A stretch of 64,000 nucleotides of DNA from Bacteroidales bacterium (GCA_017394865.1 JAFPWT010000011.1:62001-126000); one strand, 5' to 3'. Shown: positions 51,444 through 60,233, numbered from the stretch's first letter. The notes: generated by a model not told the origin, from the letters alone. Program-made: numbers and translations.

Positions 51444-52079
51444 ATGAAAACTCTTAAATCACTGCTTTTGACCGCCGTCGTGGTTTGCTTTGGCACCATC
51501 AGCGGTTTTGCACAAATGGGCGGACAGAAATTCGCTTACGTCGATTCGGACTACATCCTGAGCAATATTCCGGAATACGCTGATGCTCAAGAAGAGCTCA
51601 ATACCCTTTCCATCAAGTGGGAAAACGAGGTGAAAGCCATTTATAACAAGGTCTCGGAGATGTATAAGAAATATCAGACCGAAATGGTGCTGCTCTCTGA
51701 AGATCAGAAACGCGCCCGTGAGCAAGATATCGTTAATAAAGAACAGGAAGCCAAGAACCTTCAGATGCAGTATTTTGGCTCGGACGGTCTTCTCTACCAG
51801 AAACAAACGGAGCTTGTCCAACCTATTCAGGAGAAAATCTATACTGCGTTGACCGAATATGCCCAGACCAAAGGCTACACCTTTATCTTTGACTTGGCTT
51901 CGGGCACTTCCATTCTCTATGCATCCGACAAGGTCGATGTCAGCGACGATGTGCTTGATCAGCTCAGCAACGTGATGCAGACCGTCCGCCGCGAGGACCG
52001 CAAACGCGCCAATGCCGCATCTAACAACACTGGATCGAAGTCATCCAACGTCAAGCCTAAGGGTGGAACCAAAAAATAA
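51444..52079 (+). CDS. Periplasmic chaperone, Skp/OmpH family (first copy)
   Basis: A 211-residue protein with a signal peptide (to SGFAQ). The Skp/OmpH pattern includes KFAYVDSDYILSNIPEY near the start of the mature part, a long charged coiled coil (about 55-130) and GYTFIFDLASGTSILY at the return to the trimer core. A Lys/Ser/Asn-rich tail (about 180-211) is extra. Skp shields unfolded outer-membrane proteins in transit to the Bam complex. It follows bamA by 66 bp. Confidence 0.9.
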   Translation: MKTLKSLLLTAVVVCFGTISGFAQMGGQKFAYVDSDYILSNIPEYADAQEELNTLSIKWENEVKAIYNKVSEMYKKYQTEMVLLSEDQKRAREQDIVNKEQEAKNLQMQYFGSDGLLYQKQTELVQPIQEKIYTALTEYAQTKGYTFIFDLASGTSILYASDKVDVSDDVLDQLSNVMQTVRREDRKRANAASNNTGSKSSNVKPKGGTKK

Positions 52080-52109
52080 TTTCAGAAGTTGCCGTATCGA
52101 GTTTTTTAG

Positions 52110-52117
52110 TATCTTTG
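52110..52117 (+). promoter_or_regulatory. Predicted -7 box (TATCTTTG) of the second skp-type gene
   Basis: Exact match; a GTTG at 52088-52091 lies 18 bp upstream as a partial -33. It suggests separate control of the second copy. Confidence 0.5.
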
Positions 52118-52159
52118 CGGCCTCAAACGGAAAAGTTAAATCATTAAATAATACGTAAA

Positions 52160-52681
52160 ATGAACAAAATCATCAAAGTATTCTTCCTGGCCGTCGCTCT
52201 GTTCGCTATGAACGGCTTTGTCAGCGCCCAGACAGTGAAGATCGCGCATGTCAATACCAGCAAGATCATGGAAGACATGCCTGAAAGAACCAAGGCCGAA
52301 AAGAGTCTTGAGAACTACTACAACGAACTTCAGGAACAACTGAAGACCATGCTTGGTGAGTATCAGAACAAGCTTCAGGACTATCAGGCCAATGCTGAAA
52401 CCATGTCGAACCTGGTGAAGCAGTCGAAAGAAAAGGAGCTTGTCGACCTTGAAAGCCGTATCACCGCTTTCCAAAACAGCGCTGAAAACGATTTCGAGGC
52501 TAAACGCGCTGAACTGCTGAAGCCTCTGCTTGAGAAGATACAAAATGCCATCGACGCTGTGGGTAAGGAAAAGGGATTTACCTATATCCTCGACACTGCC
52601 ACTGGCGCTGCCGTTTACATCGGCGCTGATGCCGTGGATGTCACCAAGGACGTCAAGGCAAAATTGGGAATCAAGAAATAA
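52160..52681 (+). CDS. Periplasmic chaperone, Skp/OmpH family (second copy)
   Basis: A 173-residue paralogue of the preceding gene: a signal peptide ending SAQT, KIAHVNTSKIMEDMPER, a coiled coil (about 45-120), and GFTYILDTATGAAVYI. It lacks the basic tail of the first copy. It is followed by a strong terminator. Confidence 0.9.
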   Translation: MNKIIKVFFLAVALFAMNGFVSAQTVKIAHVNTSKIMEDMPERTKAEKSLENYYNELQEQLKTMLGEYQNKLQDYQANAETMSNLVKQSKEKELVDLESRITAFQNSAENDFEAKRAELLKPLLEKIQNAIDAVGKEKGFTYILDTATGAAVYIGADAVDVTKDVKAKLGIKK

Positions 52682-52701
52682 TATCTTTCTAGATTGACAA
52701 C

Positions 52702-52740
52702 ACACGGGGCTGCCACAGCGTGGCAGCCCCGTGTTGTTTT
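52702..52740 (+). terminator. Strong intrinsic terminator after the skp pair
   Basis: A 14-bp perfect stem (ACACGGGGCTGCCA with TGGCAGCCCCGTGT) with a CAGCG loop runs into TGTTTTT. It separates the outer-membrane block from the next unit. Confidence 0.9.
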
Positions 52741-52844
52741 TGGCATTTTCGGGCTTTTATTGTTCATTTGGAAAGATTTTTGCTATTTTTCTCTTTTGTT
52801 CAGGGTAAAATGCGTATCTTTACCCCTTAAAACTTTTTGTGATA

Positions 52845-53561
52845 ATGAAATACTACTGCAAAATCATTCTTGCCCTTGTGATGACTGGCTTGATGCTGTC
52901 ATCCTGCAACAATAAGGAAGGTGAGGGCGGAACCGGCACCGTTCGCGGTCATGTCAAACTGGTGCATCATCCTGATGACGACTACCAGCTGGGGGCCGAT
53001 ACCATCGATGCGGCCAAAACGGATGTGTTCATCGTTTATGGCGATGAGGAGTTCTATGGTGACGACACGGAGACCAATCCCGACGGTCTTTATGAGTTCA
53101 ATTACCTGACCCCGGGCGACTATACCGTGTTTGCTTACTCTACGCTTCCTACTGGAGAGAAGGTCGCCGTTTCCGAGACCGTGACCCTGCATCGGGGTGG
53201 GGTGGCTGAAGTGCCGACCATATACATCCACGATGGCAAGGCCTATGGCACTTCCATCATCACTGGCAAGGTGTGGGCTTGGTATTTCCATAACAACGAA
53301 TACCGCGGTGAAAGCTGGGCTTACGAGCACCGCGTCTACCTCCGGAAGCTTGGCGACACCTACCATATAGATGATGCCCGCGTCGGTCTTAACGGCATCT
53401 TCGCTTTCCAGAAGGTGTTGCCTGGTGCCTACGAGGTGATCACTTACACACAGGATGCCCAGGAAGTTCCTTCGCCGGTTATCGATACCGTCACCGTCGA
53501 AGCCAATGAAGTCTTCCAAATGGTACCTGATACCACGTTTATTGTTCGAATTCAAGTTTAA
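52845..53561 (+). CDS. Lipoprotein with two prealbumin-like beta-sandwich repeats
   Basis: A 238-residue lipoprotein (signal ending LSSC, Cys21). Two similar carboxypeptidase-regulatory/SdrD-B-like modules are visible: about 32-120 (GTVRGHVKLV ... GLYEFNYLTPGDYTVFAYS) and about 138-238 (SIITGKVWAWYF ... GIFAFQKVLPGAYEVITYT). No enzyme motif was seen. It is the first gene of an eight-gene run and is followed after 5 bp. The ATG at 52845 is used; an upstream GTG at 52839 is less likely. Confidence 0.75.
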   Translation: MKYYCKIILALVMTGLMLSSCNNKEGEGGTGTVRGHVKLVHHPDDDYQLGADTIDAAKTDVFIVYGDEEFYGDDTETNPDGLYEFNYLTPGDYTVFAYSTLPTGEKVAVSETVTLHRGGVAEVPTIYIHDGKAYGTSIITGKVWAWYFHNNEYRGESWAYEHRVYLRKLGDTYHIDDARVGLNGIFAFQKVLPGAYEVITYTQDAQEVPSPVIDTVTVEANEVFQMVPDTTFIVRIQV

Positions 53562-53566
53562 AAGAG

Positions 53567-53995
53567 ATGAAGAGATTAATGTTGTTATTATTTGTAGGTT
53601 TTTGGGCACTGCCAGCCTTCTCCCAATCCGTCTCCGATGCCACCATCCATAAGCGTGAGAACCGTCGTGGCATGGTGCTGAAGGAATGGAACACTGCTGT
53701 GGGTGCCAAGACACCGTTCCTTGATCATGTCACCACTTACGATGAGCTGGGACGTAAGATCGAGGAGATTGAATACGCCAGCTATGGCCAGAAGTCGCGT
53801 GTGGTCAGCGAATATCCGCCTGACAGCGATGTCACTGCCAAAGTGGTGCGCGAGATCGAGTACAACGACCGTGACCGAGTCGTGCGCATCCGCAAGTTCG
53901 AATACAATGAAGACGGCTCAAAGAGCCGACAACTCAACTATTACCCCAACGGGAAACTCGAGTCGGTCAAGGTTTACGAATACATCTCCAAGTGA
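53567..53995 (+). CDS. Small exported protein with YD/MORN-like repeats
   Basis: A 142-residue protein with a signal peptide (to AFSQS). The mature part has repeating short strands (TTYDELGRKIEEIEY, EYNDRDRVVRIRKFEY, NYYPNGKLESVKVYEY), a pattern seen in YD/RHS-type and toxin-antitoxin-associated beta-meander repeats. The function is unknown. It overlaps the VTC-domain gene by 4 bp (GTGA), so the two are translationally linked. Confidence 0.65.
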   Translation: MKRLMLLLFVGFWALPAFSQSVSDATIHKRENRRGMVLKEWNTAVGAKTPFLDHVTTYDELGRKIEEIEYASYGQKSRVVSEYPPDSDVTAKVVREIEYNDRDRVVRIRKFEYNEDGSKSRQLNYYPNGKLESVKVYEYISK

Positions 53996-54759
53996 ACCCC
54001 GCTATCCTTGACATAGTAAACACCATGAAGCCGATTACGCTCGACGAAATGAAGGGCGTTAAGCTGATGAACCGTGTCGATACGAAGTATCTGGTGACAT
54101 CCGGACAACTTCAAGACATCCTCAATGGTATTCATGACTATTACTATGCCCAGGAAGTGGAAGGCAAGCGCCTGTCGGCCTACGACACCGTCTATTACGA
54201 CACGCCTGACCTGAAGATGTATACCATCCACCATGACCGTCATCTGGTGCGCGATAAAGTGAGGGTGCGTACCTATGTGGATTCACACTTGACCTTTTGT
54301 GAGGTGAAGCACAAGACCAATAAGGGCCGCACTAAGAAGAAGCGCATAGAGATTCAGCCAGGCATCGATGTGACTGTAGACCCCGAGGCATCAGCTTTTC
54401 TCGCTGAGAAACAGCCGTATCCCGTGGAGAGCCTCAACCCCAACCTTGAAACCGTATTCGACCGCTTTACGCTGGTCAACGATGAAAAGACCGAGCGCCT
54501 TACGATCGACTGCAATCTGGTGTTCAACAACTTTGTATCGGGGACGTCAGCTACAATCGATCCTTTGGTAATTATGGAACTCAAGCAGGATGGACGTGCC
54601 CGCTCCCTGCTGAAAGAGGTGCTGCTCGACCTTCGGATCAAGCCCTATAAAATCAGCAAATACTGCATCGGCACGGCCATGACCCGCCCCGAAGTCAAGC
54701 AAAACCGCTTTAAGAAAAAAATCAGAAGAATTAATAAACTCCTAACGCTTAACTCATAA
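53992..54759 (+). CDS. VTC-domain polyphosphate polymerase-like protein
   Basis: A 255-residue cytoplasmic protein of the VTC/CYTH tunnel type. Visible elements are NRVDTKYLV (27-35), YYDTPDLKMY, HLVRDKVRVRTY, FCEVKHKTNKGRTKKKR and, near the end, IMELKQDG and ISKYCIG. The alternating basic strands (R, K) and acidic metal ligands (E in CEVKHK and MELK) match VTC domains, which in yeast polymerise ATP gamma-phosphate into polyphosphate. Activity here is inferred. The start is a GTG overlapping the previous stop; an ATG at 54025 is an alternative. The next gene, a DUF4956 membrane protein, is its regular partner in bacteria. Confidence 0.82.
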   Translation: MNPAILDIVNTMKPITLDEMKGVKLMNRVDTKYLVTSGQLQDILNGIHDYYYAQEVEGKRLSAYDTVYYDTPDLKMYTIHHDRHLVRDKVRVRTYVDSHLTFCEVKHKTNKGRTKKKRIEIQPGIDVTVDPEASAFLAEKQPYPVESLNPNLETVFDRFTLVNDEKTERLTIDCNLVFNNFVSGTSATIDPLVIMELKQDGRARSLLKEVLLDLRIKPYKISKYCIGTAMTRPEVKQNRFKKKIRRINKLLTLNS

Positions 54760-54761
54760 CT

Positions 54762-55487
54762 ATGAACTTATTACAAACTGCTCCGGCTTTTGATCCTGAC
54801 ATCGCCCGTGAATTCGGCAACGGTGGCGGTGTGGCCGACATCAATTTCTTGGGTGTGCCGTTGTTCGACTCCATGAGCCTGTGGACACTGCTGTTCCGTT
54901 TCGCACTCAACTTCCTGGTGTGTTGGATCATCATTCGACTTTTCTATTACAGGAAATCGAAACGCCGTGATTATTATTTTACCTTCATGATGTTCGCTGT
55001 TGTCATCTTTTTGATTATCACCTTGATGGATAATATGAAGATGAACGTGGCCTACGCCCTGGGTCTGTTTGCCATTTTTGGCATGATCCGATACCGAACG
55101 GAGACACTACGCATTCGCGAGATGACCTACCTCTTTGTGGTTATGGGCGTTTCCATCATCAACGGTCAAGCACTGACAACGAGCTATATCGAGCTGTTTA
55201 TCACCAATATATTAGTTATTCTGGCGATCTGGGCTTTCGAGGGCAATCGCCTCTCGAAACAATTGGTGGAGAAGGTGATCCTGTACGATAAAATCGAGCT
55301 GGTGAAGGTAGGTAAGGAAGCGGAGTTGAAGGCTGATCTCGAGGAACGCACCGGCATCAGAATTGAAAAGATGGAAATCGGGCATATCGACTATCTTCGT
55401 GATGCAGCTTTCATCAAGATATGGTATAGACCAGCTCCCGGTGAGACGGGCTCGATAGGTACATTCACCAAAATCAAGGAGTTCTAG
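54762..55487 (+). CDS. DUF4956 membrane protein
   Basis: A 241-residue protein with about four transmembrane segments (about 45-62, 71-90, 97-112 and 125-160) and a soluble C-terminal domain (about 170-241). The core AYALGLFAIFGMIRYRTETLRIREMTYLF is the DUF4956 signature. DUF4956 genes commonly stand directly behind VTC-domain genes, as here with a 2-bp gap, which suggests a membrane partner or channel for the polymer. This role is inference. Confidence 0.8.
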   Translation: MNLLQTAPAFDPDIAREFGNGGGVADINFLGVPLFDSMSLWTLLFRFALNFLVCWIIIRLFYYRKSKRRDYYFTFMMFAVVIFLIITLMDNMKMNVAYALGLFAIFGMIRYRTETLRIREMTYLFVVMGVSIINGQALTTSYIELFITNILVILAIWAFEGNRLSKQLVEKVILYDKIELVKVGKEAELKADLEERTGIRIEKMEIGHIDYLRDAAFIKIWYRPAPGETGSIGTFTKIKEF

Positions 55488-55490
55488 AAA

Positions 55491-56189
55491 GTGGAAAGTG
55501 GCAGGAGGAGAACGGGAAGCCTATTAATCGCACTGCTGCTGGCAGTGGCGTGGCCTGTGTTTGGCCAAAGTGGAAGGACCAGTGACTTCGGCGCCATCCT
55601 CAGTGCGAAATACGACACCGACTTGACGGGAAAACTCGCCATCGAGGTGGAGGAAGAGCTTCGTTTTGACCACAACTGCACTCAGTTCGACCGTTGGCTT
55701 AACTCGGTGACCCTTGAATATCCGTTCCTTCACAACCGAATGCACGTAGGTCTGTCGGGAGGCTATATCCGTCGTTACAACGACCGTAACTTCTACGAAA
55801 ACCGTACCCGTATTGGCCTCGATGTCAACTATGCGGAGACTTGGCGACGCTATAAGTTTTCCTTTAGGACCCGGCTGATGACGACGTTTCGCGACGAGCG
55901 GTTAGGGGACTATCGTGTCAATCCCAAGATGTACTGGCGCAACCGTTTTCAGGTGGCTTACCAGATGCCGTACAGCCGTTTTAAATACGAACTTTCCACC
56001 GAGCTCCACTGGCTCCTCAACGACCCCAAAGCCAATGTGATCGACAATATCCGCACCGTGTTCACCGTCGATTACCGACTGTCGCGGCGTGAGCATCTCG
56101 AATTCTCCATCCGCATGGATAATGACATCCAAGTTACGGAACCCATTGATAGACTCTATCTCGGTTTTACCTATCATTATAAGAATTAA
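55491..56189 (+). CDS. DUF2490-like outer-membrane protein
   Basis: A 232-residue exported protein. The N-terminus (MESGRRRTGSLLIALLLAVAWPVFGQS) is a signal peptide, which supports the GTG start at 55491, 3 bp after the DUF4956 gene. The rest alternates amphipathic strands ending YLGFTYHYKN, as in DUF2490 beta-barrels. The function is unknown. It is part of the same run as the VTC gene. Confidence 0.7.
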   Translation: MESGRRRTGSLLIALLLAVAWPVFGQSGRTSDFGAILSAKYDTDLTGKLAIEVEEELRFDHNCTQFDRWLNSVTLEYPFLHNRMHVGLSGGYIRRYNDRNFYENRTRIGLDVNYAETWRRYKFSFRTRLMTTFRDERLGDYRVNPKMYWRNRFQVAYQMPYSRFKYELSTELHWLLNDPKANVIDNIRTVFTVDYRLSRREHLEFSIRMDNDIQVTEPIDRLYLGFTYHYKN

Positions 56190-56207
56190 CTCATAATAAC
56201 TCGAAAT

Positions 56208-57965
56208 ATGGCACTGTTTAAGAAAGGCGAAAAAATCGGAAAATACATCGTGAATTCCTTCATTAAGAAGGGCGCGTCGGCGGAATCCTATACGGTTTAC
56301 GGCGGCGATGACATGCTTTACTTCTGTAAGATATTCAATATGACAGACACGCCGTCCTCCATGCTTTTTGAAGGCAAGGAGGTGTTTGAAATCGTGTTTT
56401 GCAAGGAACTGAGTGCCGAAAGGAATGAAAATATCATTCATTATATCGACAACGGCGGCTTCAGCAAGGGCGGTAAGGAATACCATTATCTTGTGACGGA
56501 GTTCTATCCGGGCGAACTGCTCAGTGAGGCGGTGGAGAAAGAGGGCGTGTTTGATGTGGAGGATGCTTCGCAGATTGCCCTTTGCGTGCTGAATGGCTTG
56601 AAGTATATGCATGCCAAAGCCCTGCTCCACAACGACATCACACCGTCCAACATCATGTTGAAGGAACTGGAGGATGGGATGCTGCAACCTACGATTATCG
56701 ACTTGGGCCATGTCTCCTATATGGTGATGGGACGGCCCAACTTCTTTGTGGGTGACCTGGCTCCGTTTTTCCGGGCACCGGAGACCTACAGGGGCATCTA
56801 CACTCCGAAATCCGACGTGTTCTCGGTAGGCGCCCTGCTGTATTATCTGATTTTCGGCAAAGCGCCATGGGAGACCGATATCTCGGCGTGCGGCGACAAT
56901 TTGGATCTTGTTCGCGACAAGGTGAAGGAAGCCCGCAAGGCGCCGCTGGCCTTGGAAATGGGTGGTATCGAACTGCCCGATTTCATGAAGGAGATCCTCA
57001 AAAAGGCGTTGTCACTCAACATGGCTCGTCGTTTCCATTCGGCGGACAGCTTCTTTAAGAAGTTGATGGAGAAGATCGCTCCCGAGGAGAGTGAAGGAGA
57101 TGAGAGACCGGAGGATGAATCGCAGAGCGTTCTCGACAATCTGGAAAATGCGCTGAAGAATGCCTTGACGCCTCAGCAGTTCCAGCCTATTCCGTTCAAG
57201 AAAGGCTCTGGTAGCGGTTTCGACCAAGTGGCTGGCCGCGACGAGCTGAAGGAGCAGCTGCGCAAGGAAGTGATTTTTGCCATGCAACATCCTGATAAAG
57301 CCCAGTTATACCAACTGCCGAAGATTAACGGCATCCTGTTCTATGGCCCTCCTGGATGTGGCAAGAGCCTCGTGATGGAGTGTTTCGCCGAGGAGTTGGG
57401 ATTCAACTACACCATCTTGAAAGCCTCCGATTTTGGCAATATCTACCAGCCGGGAGTGCTCGACAATCTGCAGCGCATCTTTGACGCGGCATCCATCAAA
57501 GCCCCGTTTGTGCTTTGCTTTGATGAGTTGGAATACCTGATTCCCGCCCCGGGTACCGAAGGAATCACCAAGGAAAGCGTCGCCATGCTGAACCTCATGA
57601 ACGACTGCGCTGAGAAAGGCGTCTTGCTGGTGGTCTCCTCCAGTCAGCCTGATCAGGTGGATCCCTTCTTGCTCCGTCCCGGATGCATCGACAGGGTGTT
57701 TTTCGTGCCGCAACCCGATTTCGCGGCTCGTAAGGACATCTTCAAGAAACACCTGAGCAACCGACCCTGCGATGAGATCGATTACGAAGAGTTGGCACGA
57801 CTGTCAGACGACTTCGTGGCTGGCGATATCACCGAGACCGTCAACGAGGCTGCTATGACCGCAGCTTACATGGACGTGCCCATCTCCCAGAAGATCCTCG
57901 TAGATGTGCTGAAGTACAAGAACCCGACCTATTCCACCAAAACAAAAATAGGATTCCACAAATGA
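56208..57965 (+). CDS. Protein kinase-AAA+ ATPase fusion
   Basis: A 585-residue cytoplasmic protein with two enzyme domains. Residues 10-290 are a Hanks-type kinase: a glycine-poor loop near 20, K41 (YFCKIF), catalytic loop HNDITPSN (D143, N148; the usual Lys is Thr), DLG at 165-167 in place of DFG, and APE at 190-192. A charged linker (about 293-335) follows. Residues 340-575 are a classic AAA+ domain of the Cdc48/FtsH clade: Walker A GPPGCGKS at 380-387, Walker B LCFDE to 440, and LLRPGCIDR at 488-496, where the usual PGR is PGC. The kinase may regulate, or be regulated by, the ATPase. It overlaps the YbjN-like gene by 4 bp. Confidence 0.85.
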   Translation: MALFKKGEKIGKYIVNSFIKKGASAESYTVYGGDDMLYFCKIFNMTDTPSSMLFEGKEVFEIVFCKELSAERNENIIHYIDNGGFSKGGKEYHYLVTEFYPGELLSEAVEKEGVFDVEDASQIALCVLNGLKYMHAKALLHNDITPSNIMLKELEDGMLQPTIIDLGHVSYMVMGRPNFFVGDLAPFFRAPETYRGIYTPKSDVFSVGALLYYLIFGKAPWETDISACGDNLDLVRDKVKEARKAPLALEMGGIELPDFMKEILKKALSLNMARRFHSADSFFKKLMEKIAPEESEGDERPEDESQSVLDNLENALKNALTPQQFQPIPFKKGSGSGFDQVAGRDELKEQLRKEVIFAMQHPDKAQLYQLPKINGILFYGPPGCGKSLVMECFAEELGFNYTILKASDFGNIYQPGVLDNLQRIFDAASIKAPFVLCFDELEYLIPAPGTEGITKESVAMLNLMNDCAEKGVLLVVSSSQPDQVDPFLLRPGCIDRVFFVPQPDFAARKDIFKKHLSNRPCDEIDYEELARLSDDFVAGDITETVNEAAMTAAYMDVPISQKILVDVLKYKNPTYSTKTKIGFHK

Positions 57966-58366
57966 AGTCTGTAGCCAAAAATCTACTGCTTGAATACCTG
58001 AAAGCCAACGGTATCGCGGCCAAACGCTCGAAGGTGGGCGTTAACTTCGTGTACGAAGGGTGGAATTTCCTGCTTTGGAACGATGCTGACGATCCGCTGT
58101 TTTTCCGTCTTGCCCTCCCTGGCATCCTTGATGTCACCGACGAGAACTATGCCCGCGCCTTGATGGCTTGCAACACGCTCAACTGGAATTACAAGGTGGT
58201 GAAGGCTTCGCTATACGAATACGAAGAGGCTGGTAAACGCCAAGCTTCTGTCTGGGTGTGCTTTGAGCAGATGCTCGACGGTTCTTCCGACGACCCGGAG
58301 ATTGTAGCGCGTGCCGTTGCTGCCTTGACGGATGCTGCTGAACAATTTCAGAATATTTTGGAATAA
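57962..58366 (+). CDS. YbjN-like (type III secretion chaperone-like) protein
   Basis: A 134-residue protein with the mixed alpha/beta fold pattern of YbjN/Tir-chaperone-like proteins: FVYEGWNFLLWNDADDPLFFRLALPG, then ARALMACNTLNWNYKVVKA, and a final helix. Such proteins often act as small chaperones or adaptors. Its start overlaps the kinase-AAA stop by 4 bp (ATGA), a sign of coupled synthesis and possibly of physical partnership with that protein. Confidence 0.7.
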   Translation: MKSVAKNLLLEYLKANGIAAKRSKVGVNFVYEGWNFLLWNDADDPLFFRLALPGILDVTDENYARALMACNTLNWNYKVVKASLYEYEEAGKRQASVWVCFEQMLDGSSDDPEIVARAVAALTDAAEQFQNILE

Positions 58367-58371
58367 ACAAT

Positions 58372-60180
58372 ATGAAAAAGACAATGCTATTATTGCTGGT
58401 TTTGACAGGCTCTGTCGCCTTCGCACAATATGCCCCCAAAGGCGACAAAATCAAAACCCGCTGGGCTTCGGAAGTGAAGCCCGATAAGGTGCTTCCCGAA
58501 TATCCCCGCCCTTTGATGACCCGCCAGGCATGGCAGAACCTCAACGGATTGTGGAATTATGTGATCACCCCGAAAGATGCCAAGCAGCCATCTGATTACG
58601 AAGGTGAGATCTTGGTACCGTTCTGCATTGAGTCGTCACTGTCAGGCGTACAGCAGACGGTCGGCGCTGACAAGGTGCTATGGTATCAGCGTGAGTTTAC
58701 GGTGCCACGAGGCTGGAATGGCCAACGGGTGTTGCTGCACTTCGGCGCTGTCGACTGGCAGACCGATGTGTGGGTGAACGATGTCAAAGTGGGCAGCCAC
58801 ACTGGTGGGTACACACCTTTTACCTTCGATATCACCCAGGCATTGAACGACAAGAAAAACACGCTGGTGGTGCGGGTATGGGATCCCACCGACGATTCCT
58901 ATATCCCTCATGGCAAACAGGTGAACAAGCCTCGTGGCATCTTCTATACAGCTGTCACCGGCATCTGGCAGACGGTGTGGCTGGAACCCGTTCCCGAGAA
59001 CTATATTGCCTCCCTGAAGACTACACCTGATCTTGACAGAGCTACGGTGACCGTGACCCCAGACTTCAAAGGGCCTGCTGACGATGTCCTTTATCGGGTA
59101 GAGGTTTTGTATGACGGGAAGACGGTTGCCTCGGGCAAAGCCCTCGGCGGTCAGTCTGTGGAGGTGGCCATGCCCGAAGGCTTCCTCACCTGGACTCCCG
59201 ACCATCCGCATCTCTATGACATGAAAGTGACAGTGCTAAGAAAAGGCAAGACCGTCGATCAGGTGGGTAGCTACTTCGCCATGCGGAGCTTCGGCACCCA
59301 ACGTGACGAGAGTGGTATCGTCAGGTTGACTTTGAACGGCAAGCCGATATTCCATTTCGGTCCCCTCGACCAGGGCTGGTGGCCTGATGGACTATATACC
59401 GCGCCCACCGATGAGGCTTTGGCCTACGATATTGAAAAGACCAAGGAACTGGGCTTCAACATGATTCGCAAGCACGTGAAGGTTGAGCCGGCACGCTGGT
59501 ACTACCATTGCGACCGCCTCGGGATGATTGTGTGGCAGGACATGCCTAGCGGTGGGAGAGGCCCGGGCTGGCAAACCGACAAGTACTTCGACGGCCCAGA
59601 GAGCCTTCGCTCGATGGAATCAGAAGAATGCTATAAGAAGGAGTGGAGAGAGATCATAGAGAGTTTGATTTCGCAGCCCTGCATCGGGGTGTGGGTGCCT
59701 TTCAACGAGTCATGGGGTCAATTCAAGACCACGGAGATCGTTGAGATGACAAAAAAGTTGGATCCTACTCGTTTGGTGAATCCCGCTTCGGGCGGCAACT
59801 TCTACGCTTGCGGTGATATCCTCGACCTGCATCACTATCCAGAGCCGAAGATGGTGCTTTACGACCCCAGCCGTGCCACGGTGTTGGGTGAATATGGTGG
59901 CATCGGCCGCAAGGTGGAAGGCCATACCTGGGTGAAGGACCAGGGCTGGGGTTATGTGGAGTTCGATACCGAAGAAAAGGTGACCGATACCTATGTGGAA
60001 TATGCCAATCAGTTATATAATATGATTTCACAAGGCTTTTCGGCGGCGGTTTACACTCAGACCACCGATTGTGAGACCGAGCTTAATGGCTTGATGACTT
60101 ACGACCGTGAGGTGATAAAGTTGAATCCCAAACGGTTATTGGAGATCAACCGAAAGATCAGCCACGCCTTGGCAGAATGA
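58372..60180 (+). CDS. Exported glycoside hydrolase family 2 protein (beta-galactosidase-like)
   Basis: A 602-residue protein with a signal peptide (to AFAQ). The sugar-binding jelly roll includes WYQREFTVPRGW and FGAVDWQTDVWVN. The TIM barrel carries the acid/base glutamate E446 in VPFNESWGQF and the likely nucleophile E507 in LGEYGG. It is shorter than LacZ and lacks the small-chain domain. The substrate (galactoside, glucuronide or other) cannot be set. It is the last gene before the terminator at 60181 and follows the YbjN-like gene by 5 bp. Confidence 0.82.
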   Translation: MKKTMLLLLVLTGSVAFAQYAPKGDKIKTRWASEVKPDKVLPEYPRPLMTRQAWQNLNGLWNYVITPKDAKQPSDYEGEILVPFCIESSLSGVQQTVGADKVLWYQREFTVPRGWNGQRVLLHFGAVDWQTDVWVNDVKVGSHTGGYTPFTFDITQALNDKKNTLVVRVWDPTDDSYIPHGKQVNKPRGIFYTAVTGIWQTVWLEPVPENYIASLKTTPDLDRATVTVTPDFKGPADDVLYRVEVLYDGKTVASGKALGGQSVEVAMPEGFLTWTPDHPHLYDMKVTVLRKGKTVDQVGSYFAMRSFGTQRDESGIVRLTLNGKPIFHFGPLDQGWWPDGLYTAPTDEALAYDIEKTKELGFNMIRKHVKVEPARWYYHCDRLGMIVWQDMPSGGRGPGWQTDKYFDGPESLRSMESEECYKKEWREIIESLISQPCIGVWVPFNESWGQFKTTEIVEMTKKLDPTRLVNPASGGNFYACGDILDLHHYPEPKMVLYDPSRATVLGEYGGIGRKVEGHTWVKDQGWGYVEFDTEEKVTDTYVEYANQLYNMISQGFSAAVYTQTTDCETELNGLMTYDREVIKLNPKRLLEINRKISHALAE

Positions 60181-60212
60181 AAAAACGCTCCGAATTTTCG
60201 GAGCGTTTTTTT
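60181..60212. terminator. Bidirectional intrinsic terminator
   Basis: AAAACGCTCCGAA and TTCGGAGCGTTTT form a stem of about 13 bp with T tracts on both strands, directly after the GH2 stop codon. It serves both the GH2 gene and the convergent lipoprotein gene. Confidence 0.9.
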
Positions 60213-60233
60213 CACGTAAAGCGTAAGCTAAAC

